23,143 bases of DNA from DASXZH01 sp036502005 (GTDB taxonomy: Bacteria; Armatimonadota; Fimbriimonadia; Fimbriimonadales; Fimbriimonadaceae): positions 1 to 23,143 of the forward strand of contig DASXZH010000085.1 of the NCBI GenBank assembly GCA_036502005.1. Direction: 5' to 3'. Positions 1-8,092 of this stretch are shown here, piece by piece (the stretch's first letter is position 1; each line of letters opens with the position of its first letter). The notes beneath the pieces are model-generated. The model saw only the letters and a list, made by a program, of their open reading frames with translations. It did not search any database and was not told the DNA's origin. The position numbers were made by a program, and so were the translations under genes.

Positions 1-127
1 TAAAATAAGGTCTTCCAGAGATAATTTCCAAGGTTTGCGACTCGCGCCTCTCCCGGTTCGCGGACTCACCGACCTCTCCATTCGGGAGAGATTTGTGGCT
101 GCGGGAATGCCAAGGTGGCTTATTTTA
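1..127. repeat. Intergenic repeat with short inverted ends
   Basis: The segment begins with TAAAATAAG (1-9) and ends with its exact reverse complement (119-127). Inside, CTCTCCCG (48-55) is matched by CGGGAGAG (83-90), and a tighter hairpin CTCTCC/GGAGAG spans 74-90. Bases 52-71 are identical, in inverted orientation, to 18967-18986 in another intergenic region, so this belongs to a dispersed family. The left edge may lie outside the window. It could be a small non-autonomous element or a transcription-related hairpin; no coding capacity is convincing. Confidence 0.45.
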
Positions 128-148
128 ACGCCTATGCCCCTGCTCCCT

Positions 149-170
149 GGGAGGGGAGGGGGTTGGGGGG
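149..170 (+). other. G-run tract with G-quadruplex pattern
   Basis: Four runs of three to six G separated by one or two bases lie just beyond the 3' end of the yceI gene. The pattern meets the usual G-quadruplex rule on the plus strand. The yceI transcript would be C-rich here, so any structure would form in the DNA strand displaced during its transcription. Function is unknown. Confidence 0.45.
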
Positions 171-183
171 AGGTTCCGAAATC

Positions 184-732
184 TTACGCCCGATCTAGCT
201 CCAGATCGATCTCGAAATGGATCTCCTTGCCTACTGCAATGCCGCCCGTTTCCAGCGCCTGGTTCCAAGAAACGCCAAAATCTTCGCGGTTGATTTCACC
301 TTTTGCGCTGACGCCGATCTTGAATCCTCCGAACGGGCTCGGAACCTCATCGCTAACCTCGGCCTTAAAGGTGACCGGTTTGGTCACGCCGTGGAGAGTG
401 AAGTCGCCCACGATATCGAACTCATTACCATCGGTTTTGGTCACGCTCGTCGATTTATAGGTAATGGTCGGATATTTTTCAACATCCATGAAATCGCTGC
501 TCTTCAGGTGTCCATCGCGTTGGTCAACCTTTGTCGTGAGGCTGTTGGCATTGATCACTACGTCGATCTTCGTTTGATCGGGAGCGGCCGCATCGTATTC
601 CACGGTTCCGGTTATGTCTGACAACTCGCCGTGGACTTTCGAAATCATAAGGTGCCGAACCCAGAAACGAACGTTTGAGTGGGCTTCATCGATCTTGTAA
701 GTCTTAGTGTCTGCTGAAATTGTTGGTTGCAT
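184..732 (-). CDS. YceI family protein
   Basis: A 182-residue protein of the YceI family, small lipocalin-like beta-barrels that in studied members bind isoprenoid-type lipids. Family hallmarks are visible: HSNVRFWVRHL near residues 18-28, the DGHLKSSDFMDVEKYPTITYKS region in the middle, and the GDFTLHGVTKPVTF strand pair after it. Length is typical. No signal peptide is visible, so it is probably cytoplasmic, unlike the periplasmic E. coli form. The ATG start is supported by GAGGG eight bases upstream. It is divergent from the TolC-like gene with a 178-base gap; I found no clear promoter there. The actual ligand is unknown. Confidence 0.9.
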   Translation of the reverse strand: MQPTISADTKTYKIDEAHSNVRFWVRHLMISKVHGELSDITGTVEYDAAAPDQTKIDVVINANSLTTKVDQRDGHLKSSDFMDVEKYPTITYKSTSVTKTDGNEFDIVGDFTLHGVTKPVTFKAEVSDEVPSPFGGFKIGVSAKGEINREDFGVSWNQALETGGIAVGKEIHFEIDLELDRA

Positions 733-910
733 TATTTTTTCCCTCGCTTGTTTTTTTATCGCGCTACATAATATTACCGCGGGTTTTGCCAGACAGTTTC
801 ACAAGAACGCAAAATTCTTTCGGAATTTAATCTGAGGTCTATTCATACGCCAAAATCAAGGGAGCTTGCTAACGGCGAAGGTTCGCGATGAGAATACATA
901 ATAGAACTTC

Positions 911-2704
911 ATGATTTTGCCAATGCGTGGAAATCGCTTCCTGTTTAGCTTTGCCATTGCCGCGGCAGCCGTGGTCTCACAAGGGCAAGTGCAACCCACT
1001 CCGACTCCGCCCGTAACGCAGAGTCCGGTCAGCACGAGCCAGTTGCCGCAGAGTCCAATCACGACCACTTTGGTGCCTCTTCCTCAGGGAGCCCCGAACA
1101 CGGGCCAGCAGGGGCCGGTTCCAAAGCCCGCGCAGAAACTTCCGGCAGCAGATAAGCCGCTCAAGGTTTCTCCTGCCATGCCCCTCATCAATGGATACGT
1201 GGCCAACCACCCCCTAACTATCGATGATTCGATGGCGATCGCGCTATACACCAACAAGCAGCTCGCAACATCATTGGCCAACCTGCAATCCGCCGAGGCA
1301 GCGACTGGGATTACAAGAGCGCAGTTGAATCCGACCTTAGGCATCAACTCGCAAATAACTTACTATGCGCAGGCGATCTCGTTTGACCTCGGAGCGATTT
1401 TGCCGGCCGGAACGCTTCCCGCCGGAACAAGTGGCGTTTTTCCGATTCTGCCGCATTTTGACCCCGTCAACACGGCAACGTTTACGTTGCCTATCGATAT
1501 AACGGGGACCATACAGTCAGCCGTTAGCCAAGCGAAGTTCAACGAGATCGCCGCTAAGATCGCTGTGAACGCTGCTCGCAACCAGATCGTGGCCGACGTT
1601 AAAACCGCTTTTTACAACGTGCTCCGCGCTCAAGCCCAGGTTGGGGTGGCTACCGACAACGTAAACGTTTCTCTAACCAGGCTGTCGGACGCGAATAAGA
1701 ACTATGCAGCCGGCACATCGCCCTATTTCGACGTCCTCAGCTCCCAGCGAGACCTGGCTGACGCTCAGCAGGCCCTTATCGTAGCGCAGGGCCAAGTAAG
1801 CACGAATCTTTCAAATCTTAAAAATACGATTGGCCTGGATCCTTCCGCGCCTTTGACCATAACTGATTCGGGCGCAGTCGAGTACCCCAACGGAGTCACT
1901 CCGGCTATTCATGGACCGTTGGAAGGCCCTCAGTCCAGTAATGAAATGCCCGTTCCGTCCGGCAACACAGAAACACCGATGACGGCGCCGAATGCCGGCT
2001 TTACACCCCTGAAAGTGCCGGATACCCACCTTGTGCAGGATTCCTTTACCTTTGGCCCCGAATATCAATCCGCAGTCAAAGAAGCTTTGCAGAGCCGCCC
2101 CGAAATCCTAGAAGCCCAAGCGGAAGTCACGGCCGCGCAAAAGGGGATTTTGTATGCTCAGAAAAGCCAACTGCCCTCCCTTTCCTTGTCCCTCAGCTAC
2201 GTGAACACTCCTGACGCGGTTGGGTTCACACTGAAGAATCAGGAATCGGCGACTTTGGGGATTAGCATCCCGATCTTTGATGGCGGATTGGCAAGAGAGC
2301 AGGTGCGGTCAGCCAAGGCTCATGTGGCTGCCGCCGAAATAAACCGCCGCGTCGCGACGGACCAAGTCCAGGTGGATGTTCAAACCTCCTACATCGCGCT
2401 CGTGCAAGCCCGCAATCGGGTTGCTGTAACGAACTATGAAGTAGCCGAGGCTCGAGAATCCTATAGGCTCGCTCAGATACGTTATAACGCCGGGATGGCC
2501 GCCCAGGTCAGTTCTTCCCCCCAGTTGGAAATCATAAACGCGCAGACAAGCCTGACTCAGGCCAGAACCGACCAGGTGAACGCCCTTTACGACTACAACA
2601 ATGCTCGCTCGCAGTTTGATCGTGCTGTCGGACGTTATTCCTACACCGGCTCGGGCCCCGGCTATCCAGCGGCCCCATCATCATCTGCAACTGGCAAGGG
2701 CTGA
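911..2704 (+). CDS. TolC family outer membrane efflux protein
   Basis: A 597-residue outer-membrane channel of the TolC/OEP type. A signal peptide (about residues 5-25, ending near SQG) is followed by a Pro/Thr/Gln-rich spacer to about residue 85, then two repeated OEP halves: the first around residues 100-320 and the second around 385-580, each with long helices rich in Ala/Gln (for example AEAATGITRAQLNPTL and YRLAQIRYNAGM). Such channels pair with an inner-membrane pump and a periplasmic adaptor to export drugs or proteins, but neither partner is in the window, so it is an orphan here. ATG 911 and ATG 923 are both possible starts, neither with a good ribosome site. An insert of about 50 residues rich in Pro (around residues 320-375) separates the halves. 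Confidence 0.92.
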   Translation: MILPMRGNRFLFSFAIAAAAVVSQGQVQPTPTPPVTQSPVSTSQLPQSPITTTLVPLPQGAPNTGQQGPVPKPAQKLPAADKPLKVSPAMPLINGYVANHPLTIDDSMAIALYTNKQLATSLANLQSAEAATGITRAQLNPTLGINSQITYYAQAISFDLGAILPAGTLPAGTSGVFPILPHFDPVNTATFTLPIDITGTIQSAVSQAKFNEIAAKIAVNAARNQIVADVKTAFYNVLRAQAQVGVATDNVNVSLTRLSDANKNYAAGTSPYFDVLSSQRDLADAQQALIVAQGQVSTNLSNLKNTIGLDPSAPLTITDSGAVEYPNGVTPAIHGPLEGPQSSNEMPVPSGNTETPMTAPNAGFTPLKVPDTHLVQDSFTFGPEYQSAVKEALQSRPEILEAQAEVTAAQKGILYAQKSQLPSLSLSLSYVNTPDAVGFTLKNQESATLGISIPIFDGGLAREQVRSAKAHVAAAEINRRVATDQVQVDVQTSYIALVQARNRVAVTNYEVAEARESYRLAQIRYNAGMAAQVSSSPQLEIINAQTSLTQARTDQVNALYDYNNARSQFDRAVGRYSYTGSGPGYPAAPSSSATGKG

Positions 2705-2760
2705 GGCAGGCGAAACCTGCGAGGGTGAAAAACCCGATTTGTATAACCTTATTGACCTAC

Positions 2761-2769
2761 TGATATAAT
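2761..2769 (+). promoter_or_regulatory. Extended -10 promoter of the sulfotransferase operon
   Basis: TGATATAAT matches the extended -10 consensus (TGnTATAAT) exactly. A -35 box is weak (TTGTAT at 2739 with a long spacer), as expected for extended -10 promoters. Predicted transcription start is near 2776, giving a leader of about 40 bases before the GTG at 2817. It sits between the TolC-like gene and the first sulfotransferase. Confidence 0.55.
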
Positions 2770-2816
2770 CTAGAAGAGATTTCCGCGTCTGGCGCGCGGC
2801 TAAAGGTAATCCAAGG

Positions 2817-4691
2817 GTGATCGCAACGCAAATTCAGAGTCTGCTGGAAGTGGCTAACGCGGCGTTCATGGCAAAGGACTGGGCAAAAGAGGAATCTGTG
2901 CTTAGGAGGATCGTCGAGATTGATTTTTCGATCTCCATTGCACAGTTGAGGCTAGCACAGATTTTGTCTGAGTCGGATCGACAGGCAGAAGCCATCGTAA
3001 ACTTAGATCGGTTAATGAAACTTGGCGCTACAGATCCGCAAGTCGAGTTCCAGCTAGCCGCGCTGCTAAGCGATCAAGGCCGACATAATGAATCGATTCC
3101 TCATCTATTAAATCTAACTAAGAGGTATCCGCAAGACCTCGGTGTGCTCGCTTACCTGGCGCAGACCTATCAGGAGGCCCGGCGCCCGGCAGAAGCAGTT
3201 CCGTTTTTGGATCGAGCTTTGCAGATCCGCCCCGATGAGCCCGATTTCCTGTTTGCACGGGCACAATGTTTGCAAGAACTGCGGCGGGTAATGGCCGCGG
3301 AAGCGGACCTGCGCGTCGCCTTGGCTAAGTCCCCCAACCCAGGAGGATTTATGATGCTAGCTAACATTAATATGCAAAGCAACCGTTATCGAGAGGCACA
3401 TGAAAATGCCTCACGAGCGCTTGCTCTGGATACAAATCTATTGATGGCTCGCGTGGTTTCTGCCAAGGCCCTTATGTCTGTTGGCGAGTTGGAACTTGCT
3501 GAAAAAGAATGGAGCGCGGCGACTTTGATAGCTTCGGACAAAGCCGGATTGCTGCGCGAAAAAGGTACGGAGTATTGTTCCCAAGGCATGTTTGAGGAGG
3601 CTGGCGAAGCCTTTAAAAGGTCAATCGAGGAAGATCCAAACTCAGGTGAGTCCTACTATCTCCTCGTTGCAGGCCGGCGTTGCGGAGCCGACGATTTGGG
3701 GCTAGTTTCTCAAATGCAAGACTTATTAGCCGGTGGCAAACTTTCAAAGGAGCAGGAGCAAAAAGTCTGTTATGCGATAGGAAAAGTTTGGGATGACGTA
3801 GGGCAATACCGGGAAGCGCTTGCTTCCTTTGATCAGGCAAATCGCATTGGTTTGTCGCTATTTACGGGCCACTCTCTGAGCAAAGAGAGTATTGAAGTGT
3901 CTACGAATGCCATCATCTCTCGCTATACGGCCGAGTTCATCGCAAGTTACGCGGGACAGGGAAATCCATCGCCTCTACCCATCTTTGTGGTTGGCATGAT
4001 GAGGTCGGGCACAACACTGGTTGAGCAGTTGCTTTCCGCGCACCCGTTGATCGGCGGAGCCGGTGAACAGCCTTTTTGGATGGAATATGAAAATGAGTTT
4101 TCCGGCCTCTTGGGAAAACCCTTCAACATGGAGCGCTTGCTAAACTTGTCGGAGAATTACTTGAATATTCTTACAGACGTTGCTCCAGATAGCGCACGGG
4201 TCGTAGATAAGAACAACTGCAATAGCTATCTTGCTGGGATGCTGGCCATCGCATTTCCGAATTCCAAGTCGATCCACGTACAACGCGACCCGGTCGACAC
4301 CGCGCTATCTATATGGACCACCGTTTTGTATGACAAGAGCTCGTTCCTATGTGATCGATCGAATGTGGTCACCCTCCTTAAGGACCACTTTAGACTCGCC
4401 AGGCACTGGGCGCAGGTCATACCACGACGGCAATATACAGAACTCAAATACGAAAGCTTAGTCGACGACACAGAATCGGAGATGCACAGGGTCGTATCGT
4501 TCCTCGGACTTAAATGGAATAGCGCTTGCTCACGTCCGGAAGCTAATCAAAGAACCATTCGGACCCCAAGCTATTGGCAAACTCGACAGCCGATCTATAA
4601 GCGGTCCAGTCAGCGTTGGAAGAATTACGAGCCATGGCTAGGCGAATTCGCTGACCTGGTAGCCGAACAAAAGGGCGATTCCTTTGGATAG
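2817..4691 (+). CDS. TPR-repeat sulfotransferase 1
   Basis: A 624-residue, probably cytoplasmic, two-part protein. Residues 1-380 are stacked TPR-like helical repeats (for example AEAVPFLDRALQIRPDEPDF). Residues about 385-605 form a PAPS-dependent sulfotransferase domain (Sulfotransfer_3 type): the 5'-phosphosulfate loop VVGMMRSGTTL near 391, AHPLIGGAGEQPFW after it, DKNNCNSY, and the 3'-phosphate motif IHVQRDPVDTALSIW near 487. The RSGTTL...AHP...GE layout matches tyrosylprotein sulfotransferases, in which that Glu is catalytic. The start is GTG with AAAGG ten bases upstream. The TPR arm suggests a protein or peptide acceptor; the acceptor is unknown. First gene of a four-gene unit, and the most divergent of the three paralogues (DKNN instead of DKNP). 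Confidence 0.88.
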   Translation: MIATQIQSLLEVANAAFMAKDWAKEESVLRRIVEIDFSISIAQLRLAQILSESDRQAEAIVNLDRLMKLGATDPQVEFQLAALLSDQGRHNESIPHLLNLTKRYPQDLGVLAYLAQTYQEARRPAEAVPFLDRALQIRPDEPDFLFARAQCLQELRRVMAAEADLRVALAKSPNPGGFMMLANINMQSNRYREAHENASRALALDTNLLMARVVSAKALMSVGELELAEKEWSAATLIASDKAGLLREKGTEYCSQGMFEEAGEAFKRSIEEDPNSGESYYLLVAGRRCGADDLGLVSQMQDLLAGGKLSKEQEQKVCYAIGKVWDDVGQYREALASFDQANRIGLSLFTGHSLSKESIEVSTNAIISRYTAEFIASYAGQGNPSPLPIFVVGMMRSGTTLVEQLLSAHPLIGGAGEQPFWMEYENEFSGLLGKPFNMERLLNLSENYLNILTDVAPDSARVVDKNNCNSYLAGMLAIAFPNSKSIHVQRDPVDTALSIWTTVLYDKSSFLCDRSNVVTLLKDHFRLARHWAQVIPRRQYTELKYESLVDDTESEMHRVVSFLGLKWNSACSRPEANQRTIRTPSYWQTRQPIYKRSSQRWKNYEPWLGEFADLVAEQKGDSFG

Positions 4692-6360
4692 TTCCATGCT
4701 TGCCGCGATAGAGCAATTGACTTCGGTTTTGGAAAGCAACCCTGCGGACGTTGTTGCGCTTAAGCAACTCGCATCACTTTATTGGCGTTCTAATCAGTTG
4801 GATCTTGCCGCCGAATGTCTCGATCATCTACTTGCGCAGGAGCCAGATAATGCTCATATTTGGAACAGTCGCGCGATCTGCTTGACGGCAGTAGGAAGGC
4901 CAGAGGAAGCGATTCCATGTTTTCGAGAAGCGGTGCGGCTTGAGCCTGCAAACGCTTCTTTCCAACAGAATTTAGGAAGAGCCTTTTTGGAAGTAGGTGA
5001 TCTCAAGGAAGCCTCCGAAGTTTTTAAGCAGGCCCTAGTTCGCGATCCCAGCTCTATAGATGCGCGAGAAGGGTTAGCGGCCGCCATACAGGGTCTTTCT
5101 GATGAAACGGCTGCGCCAACGACGGTTCTCAGCCCCGAAGAAAGGCTCGACATGGCGTCGTCCTTATACGATTCACATCGTATTGAGGAGGCAACTCGAG
5201 AGGTGGACCTTCTCTTGGAAGAGGGGCATGTTTCGGCCGCCGCGCTCTTACTCAAAGGGACCGTCCTAGCGTTGGGTGGGTTTCATAATCAAGCTCAGGA
5301 GTACTTCTGGAAATCCATTGAGCTAGACCCTCTTTCGGGCCAAGGTTACTTTTCATTACTGCAGTCCCTAAAGACCAATGAAATCCAGCGTCCGTTGGTT
5401 GATCAAATGGAGGAGCTTGGAAGCTCCCCTGGGGCAACGGAATGGGACAAGGCGATGATCCATTTTGCCCTCGGAATGGCCTATGACCGTTTGAAAGAGT
5501 ATGAGCTTGCGATGCTCCGATTCGACAGTGCGAACTTTCACGCTAAGGTTAGCCTTCAAATGGAGTTTGACCGAGAAAGCCTTGTAAAGGACGTTGATGA
5601 CCTCATAGCAACTTTCGACGAAAAACAACTCTCTACACCTCACGCATTTCAGATGGATTCTGAACTCCCTATTTTGGTGGTTGGCATGCCGCGCTCCGGC
5701 ACAACCTTAACAGAAGGCATTCTCGCCCAACATCCTCGGGTGGCTACGGCGGATGAGCTGCGTTTCTGGGGTAACGAGTTCGCCCGAGCTTATACCTCCC
5801 GAGCCCGCGTCATCCACGAGAAAGAAGCCCATTCGCTTGGAGGGGAATATCTCAAAACTCTACAAGCTATTGGACCGAAAGCTGATCGGGTGGTGGATAA
5901 AAACCCTTACAATTTCCAGCGAGTGGGATTGATCGCCTCAATTTTTCCCAACGCACATTTCATTCACTGCAGACGCGATCCGGTTGATTCTTGTCTTTCT
6001 TTCTACATGACTTGTTTTAAGAGTCCTCCAAGTTACTCTTTTGACAAGAGCGCGATCGTTTTCTACTATCGCCAATATCAAAGGTTGGCCGACCACTGGA
6101 AACGGGTTTTTTCTCCGGATAGGTGGTTAGAAGTTCAGTACGAGGAACTGGTTAGTAACTCAGAACCCACAATTTGCAAGGTTCTCGAGTTTTGCGGATT
6201 GGAGTGGAATGACAGGTGCCTACAGCCCCAAGACAGCAGCCGCATTATCACTAGCTCAAGCCACTGGCAGGCCAGACAGCCCGTTTATAGGACCTCCGTT
6301 GAACGCTGGCGAAAGTATGAGCCTTGGCTAGGGGAGTTCAGGGAGCTGTTGACGCCATGA
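4684..6360 (+). CDS. TPR-repeat sulfotransferase 2
   Basis: A 558-residue paralogue of its neighbours. TPR-like repeats fill about residues 1-300 (LDLAAECLDHLLAQEPDNAH is a clear unit); the sulfotransferase domain follows, with VVGMPRSGTTLTEGILAQHP near 332, ADELRFWG, VVDKNPYNF and the 3'-phosphate motif FIHCRRDPVDSCLSF near 426. The C-terminus RWRKYEPWLGEF is shared by all three paralogues. The TTG start at 4684 overlaps the previous gene by eight bases and has AAGGG eight bases upstream; ATG 4696 is an alternative without a well-spaced ribosome site. The overlap implies translational coupling. Likely transfers sulfate from PAPS to a protein, peptide or glycan acceptor; TPRs favour a polypeptide, but this is inference. 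Confidence 0.88.
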   Translation: MDSSMLAAIEQLTSVLESNPADVVALKQLASLYWRSNQLDLAAECLDHLLAQEPDNAHIWNSRAICLTAVGRPEEAIPCFREAVRLEPANASFQQNLGRAFLEVGDLKEASEVFKQALVRDPSSIDAREGLAAAIQGLSDETAAPTTVLSPEERLDMASSLYDSHRIEEATREVDLLLEEGHVSAAALLLKGTVLALGGFHNQAQEYFWKSIELDPLSGQGYFSLLQSLKTNEIQRPLVDQMEELGSSPGATEWDKAMIHFALGMAYDRLKEYELAMLRFDSANFHAKVSLQMEFDRESLVKDVDDLIATFDEKQLSTPHAFQMDSELPILVVGMPRSGTTLTEGILAQHPRVATADELRFWGNEFARAYTSRARVIHEKEAHSLGGEYLKTLQAIGPKADRVVDKNPYNFQRVGLIASIFPNAHFIHCRRDPVDSCLSFYMTCFKSPPSYSFDKSAIVFYYRQYQRLADHWKRVFSPDRWLEVQYEELVSNSEPTICKVLEFCGLEWNDRCLQPQDSSRIITSSSHWQARQPVYRTSVERWRKYEPWLGEFRELLTP

Positions 6361-8072
6361 CCGATGTCGCATCTGATGAAGCAGCCAAGAAGCTAGAGCG
6401 AACCCTAGCCGCAAATTCCGCAAATCCGGTGGTTATCAATCAATTGGCAACGTCCTATTGGCGATCCGGCAAACTAGATCTTGCCGCCCAGTGTCTCGGC
6501 CATTTAATCGAGCTCAATCCCGGGAACGCCAACGCTTGGAATAATCAAGGCATTTGTCTCGAGGCCCTTGGTGAGACGAGGAGAGCTTCCGAGTCTTTCC
6601 AAAAGGCGTTGGAATTGGAACCTAACAATTATGCATTTCTTGTAAATTTCGGAAAATCGCTAACTAAAGAGAGAAGCTGGAAAAAAGTGGTGCAAGTTTT
6701 CTACCTCGCACTCGAGTTGCAGCCACTATCGTTAGATTGCTTAGGGGGACTGGCAGAGGGGCTGCACGCCACAGGAGAATACGCCGAGCGCGATCTAATC
6801 TGTCAACGCTTGAGCAAACTGGAAGGACTTAGCCTAGGGGATCAGATAACTCGAGCCTCGGTGTTCAATAGCTTAGAACACTCGGCCAGAGCGCTGGAAC
6901 TTGTCGAAATTGTTCTAAGATCCGCTCCCGATAGTTCCGACGCCTTGCTTCTCAAAGGCGAAATCCTCACGTTGTTAGGGCGCCACGAGGAGGCCGTCCC
7001 TGCCCTTGAAAATGCGATTCGGGCACAACCTCAATTCCTGCCAACTTACTTTTTTTTGGCTCAAGCGAAGAAGTTCCAGGAGAAAGATATTGCTCTAATC
7101 GAGCAAATGGAACAGCTTGTATCTGCTACTCCAGGTCAGCCATACGAGTTAGCTATGCTTCACTACGCTCTTGGCAGTGCCTACAATGGTCTGAAATCCT
7201 ATGGCAAAGCCATACATCATTTCGATGAGTCCAACAAAATCTCGAAGAGTACGGTTAGCTTGTATTTTGACAGGGAAGAGTTTAAGGAACTTTCCGAGGG
7301 TGTGCTTCATGCACTCCCTAAGAAGGAAATTGAAAAGCTCGATGCCGTAGCTGGGCTGTCTCAAAGGCCGGTTTTTATCGTCGGTATGCCGCGTTCCGGT
7401 ACCACCCTCACAGAAAGCATTGTTGGTGCCCATCCTCAAGTTGCAGTCGCAGGGGAGTTGATGTTTTGGCAAATCCACGCTCCCGTGGCCGTGACCTCTC
7501 GTCCCAACGTCGTGCAAACTCAAAAGGCTCTCAGCATAGGTCGGAACTATCTTGATCTCATCGAAAATATTGATCCGGACGCAATGCGAGTGGTAGACAA
7601 AAACCCCTTCAACTTTCTCCATGCCGGTTTGATTGCCAAAGTTCTACCCAATGCCAGGTTTATCCACTGCGTTCGACATCCGGTCGATGTATGCCTTTCT
7701 TTCTGGATGTCATCATTTAAAGACCCACCACCCTTTTCCTTTGATCGTGCCAACCTCGTTTTTTATTACCAACAATACGAGCGGATGGTAAGCCACTGGA
7801 GGGAAGCGCTGGGGCCAGAACGGTGGCTGGACATTCGTTACGAACAACTTGTGGCAAACCAGGAAGCCGAGTCCCGTAGGCTCATCGAATTTATTGGCCT
7901 TGAGTGGGATGATTTTTGTCTCCAACCTGAAAAGGTTGATCGAGTAGTCAGTACGGCCAGCCATTGGCAAGCCCGGCAACCTGTTTACAAGACCTCGGTC
8001 GAAAGGTGGAGAAACTACGAACCTTGGCTCCGTGAGTTCAGGGATTTACTGCAGGAGCCGCCCGTTTACTAA
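6357..8072 (+). CDS. TPR-repeat sulfotransferase 3
   Basis: Third tandem paralogue, 571 residues from the ATG at 6357, which overlaps the previous stop codon as ATGA; GGGAG lies 11 bases upstream. N-terminal TPR repeats (LDLAAQCLGHLIELNPGNAN closely resembles a unit of sulfotransferase 2) extend to about residue 300. The catalytic domain shows IVGMPRSGTTLTESIVGAHP near 339, AGELMFW, VVDKNPFNF and FIHCVRHPVDVCLSFW near 435, and ends with RWRNYEPWLREF. All expected PAPS-binding residues are present, so it should be active. It is closer to sulfotransferase 2 than to 1, indicating a more recent duplication. The next gene starts 20 bases after its stop. Confidence 0.88.
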   Translation: MTDVASDEAAKKLERTLAANSANPVVINQLATSYWRSGKLDLAAQCLGHLIELNPGNANAWNNQGICLEALGETRRASESFQKALELEPNNYAFLVNFGKSLTKERSWKKVVQVFYLALELQPLSLDCLGGLAEGLHATGEYAERDLICQRLSKLEGLSLGDQITRASVFNSLEHSARALELVEIVLRSAPDSSDALLLKGEILTLLGRHEEAVPALENAIRAQPQFLPTYFFLAQAKKFQEKDIALIEQMEQLVSATPGQPYELAMLHYALGSAYNGLKSYGKAIHHFDESNKISKSTVSLYFDREEFKELSEGVLHALPKKEIEKLDAVAGLSQRPVFIVGMPRSGTTLTESIVGAHPQVAVAGELMFWQIHAPVAVTSRPNVVQTQKALSIGRNYLDLIENIDPDAMRVVDKNPFNFLHAGLIAKVLPNARFIHCVRHPVDVCLSFWMSSFKDPPPFSFDRANLVFYYQQYERMVSHWREALGPERWLDIRYEQLVANQEAESRRLIEFIGLEWDDFCLQPEKVDRVVSTASHWQARQPVYKTSVERWRNYEPWLREFRDLLQEPPVY

Positions 8073-8092
8073 GCTTATTCTCAAACTACACC

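Noticed and set aside
35..621. Plus-strand open frames opposite yceI
   Set aside because: They lie over a well-supported YceI gene on the other strand and show no family resemblance.
2706..2720. GCAGG/CCTGC hairpin after the TolC-like gene as terminator
   Set aside because: The stem has only five pairs and no U-run follows.
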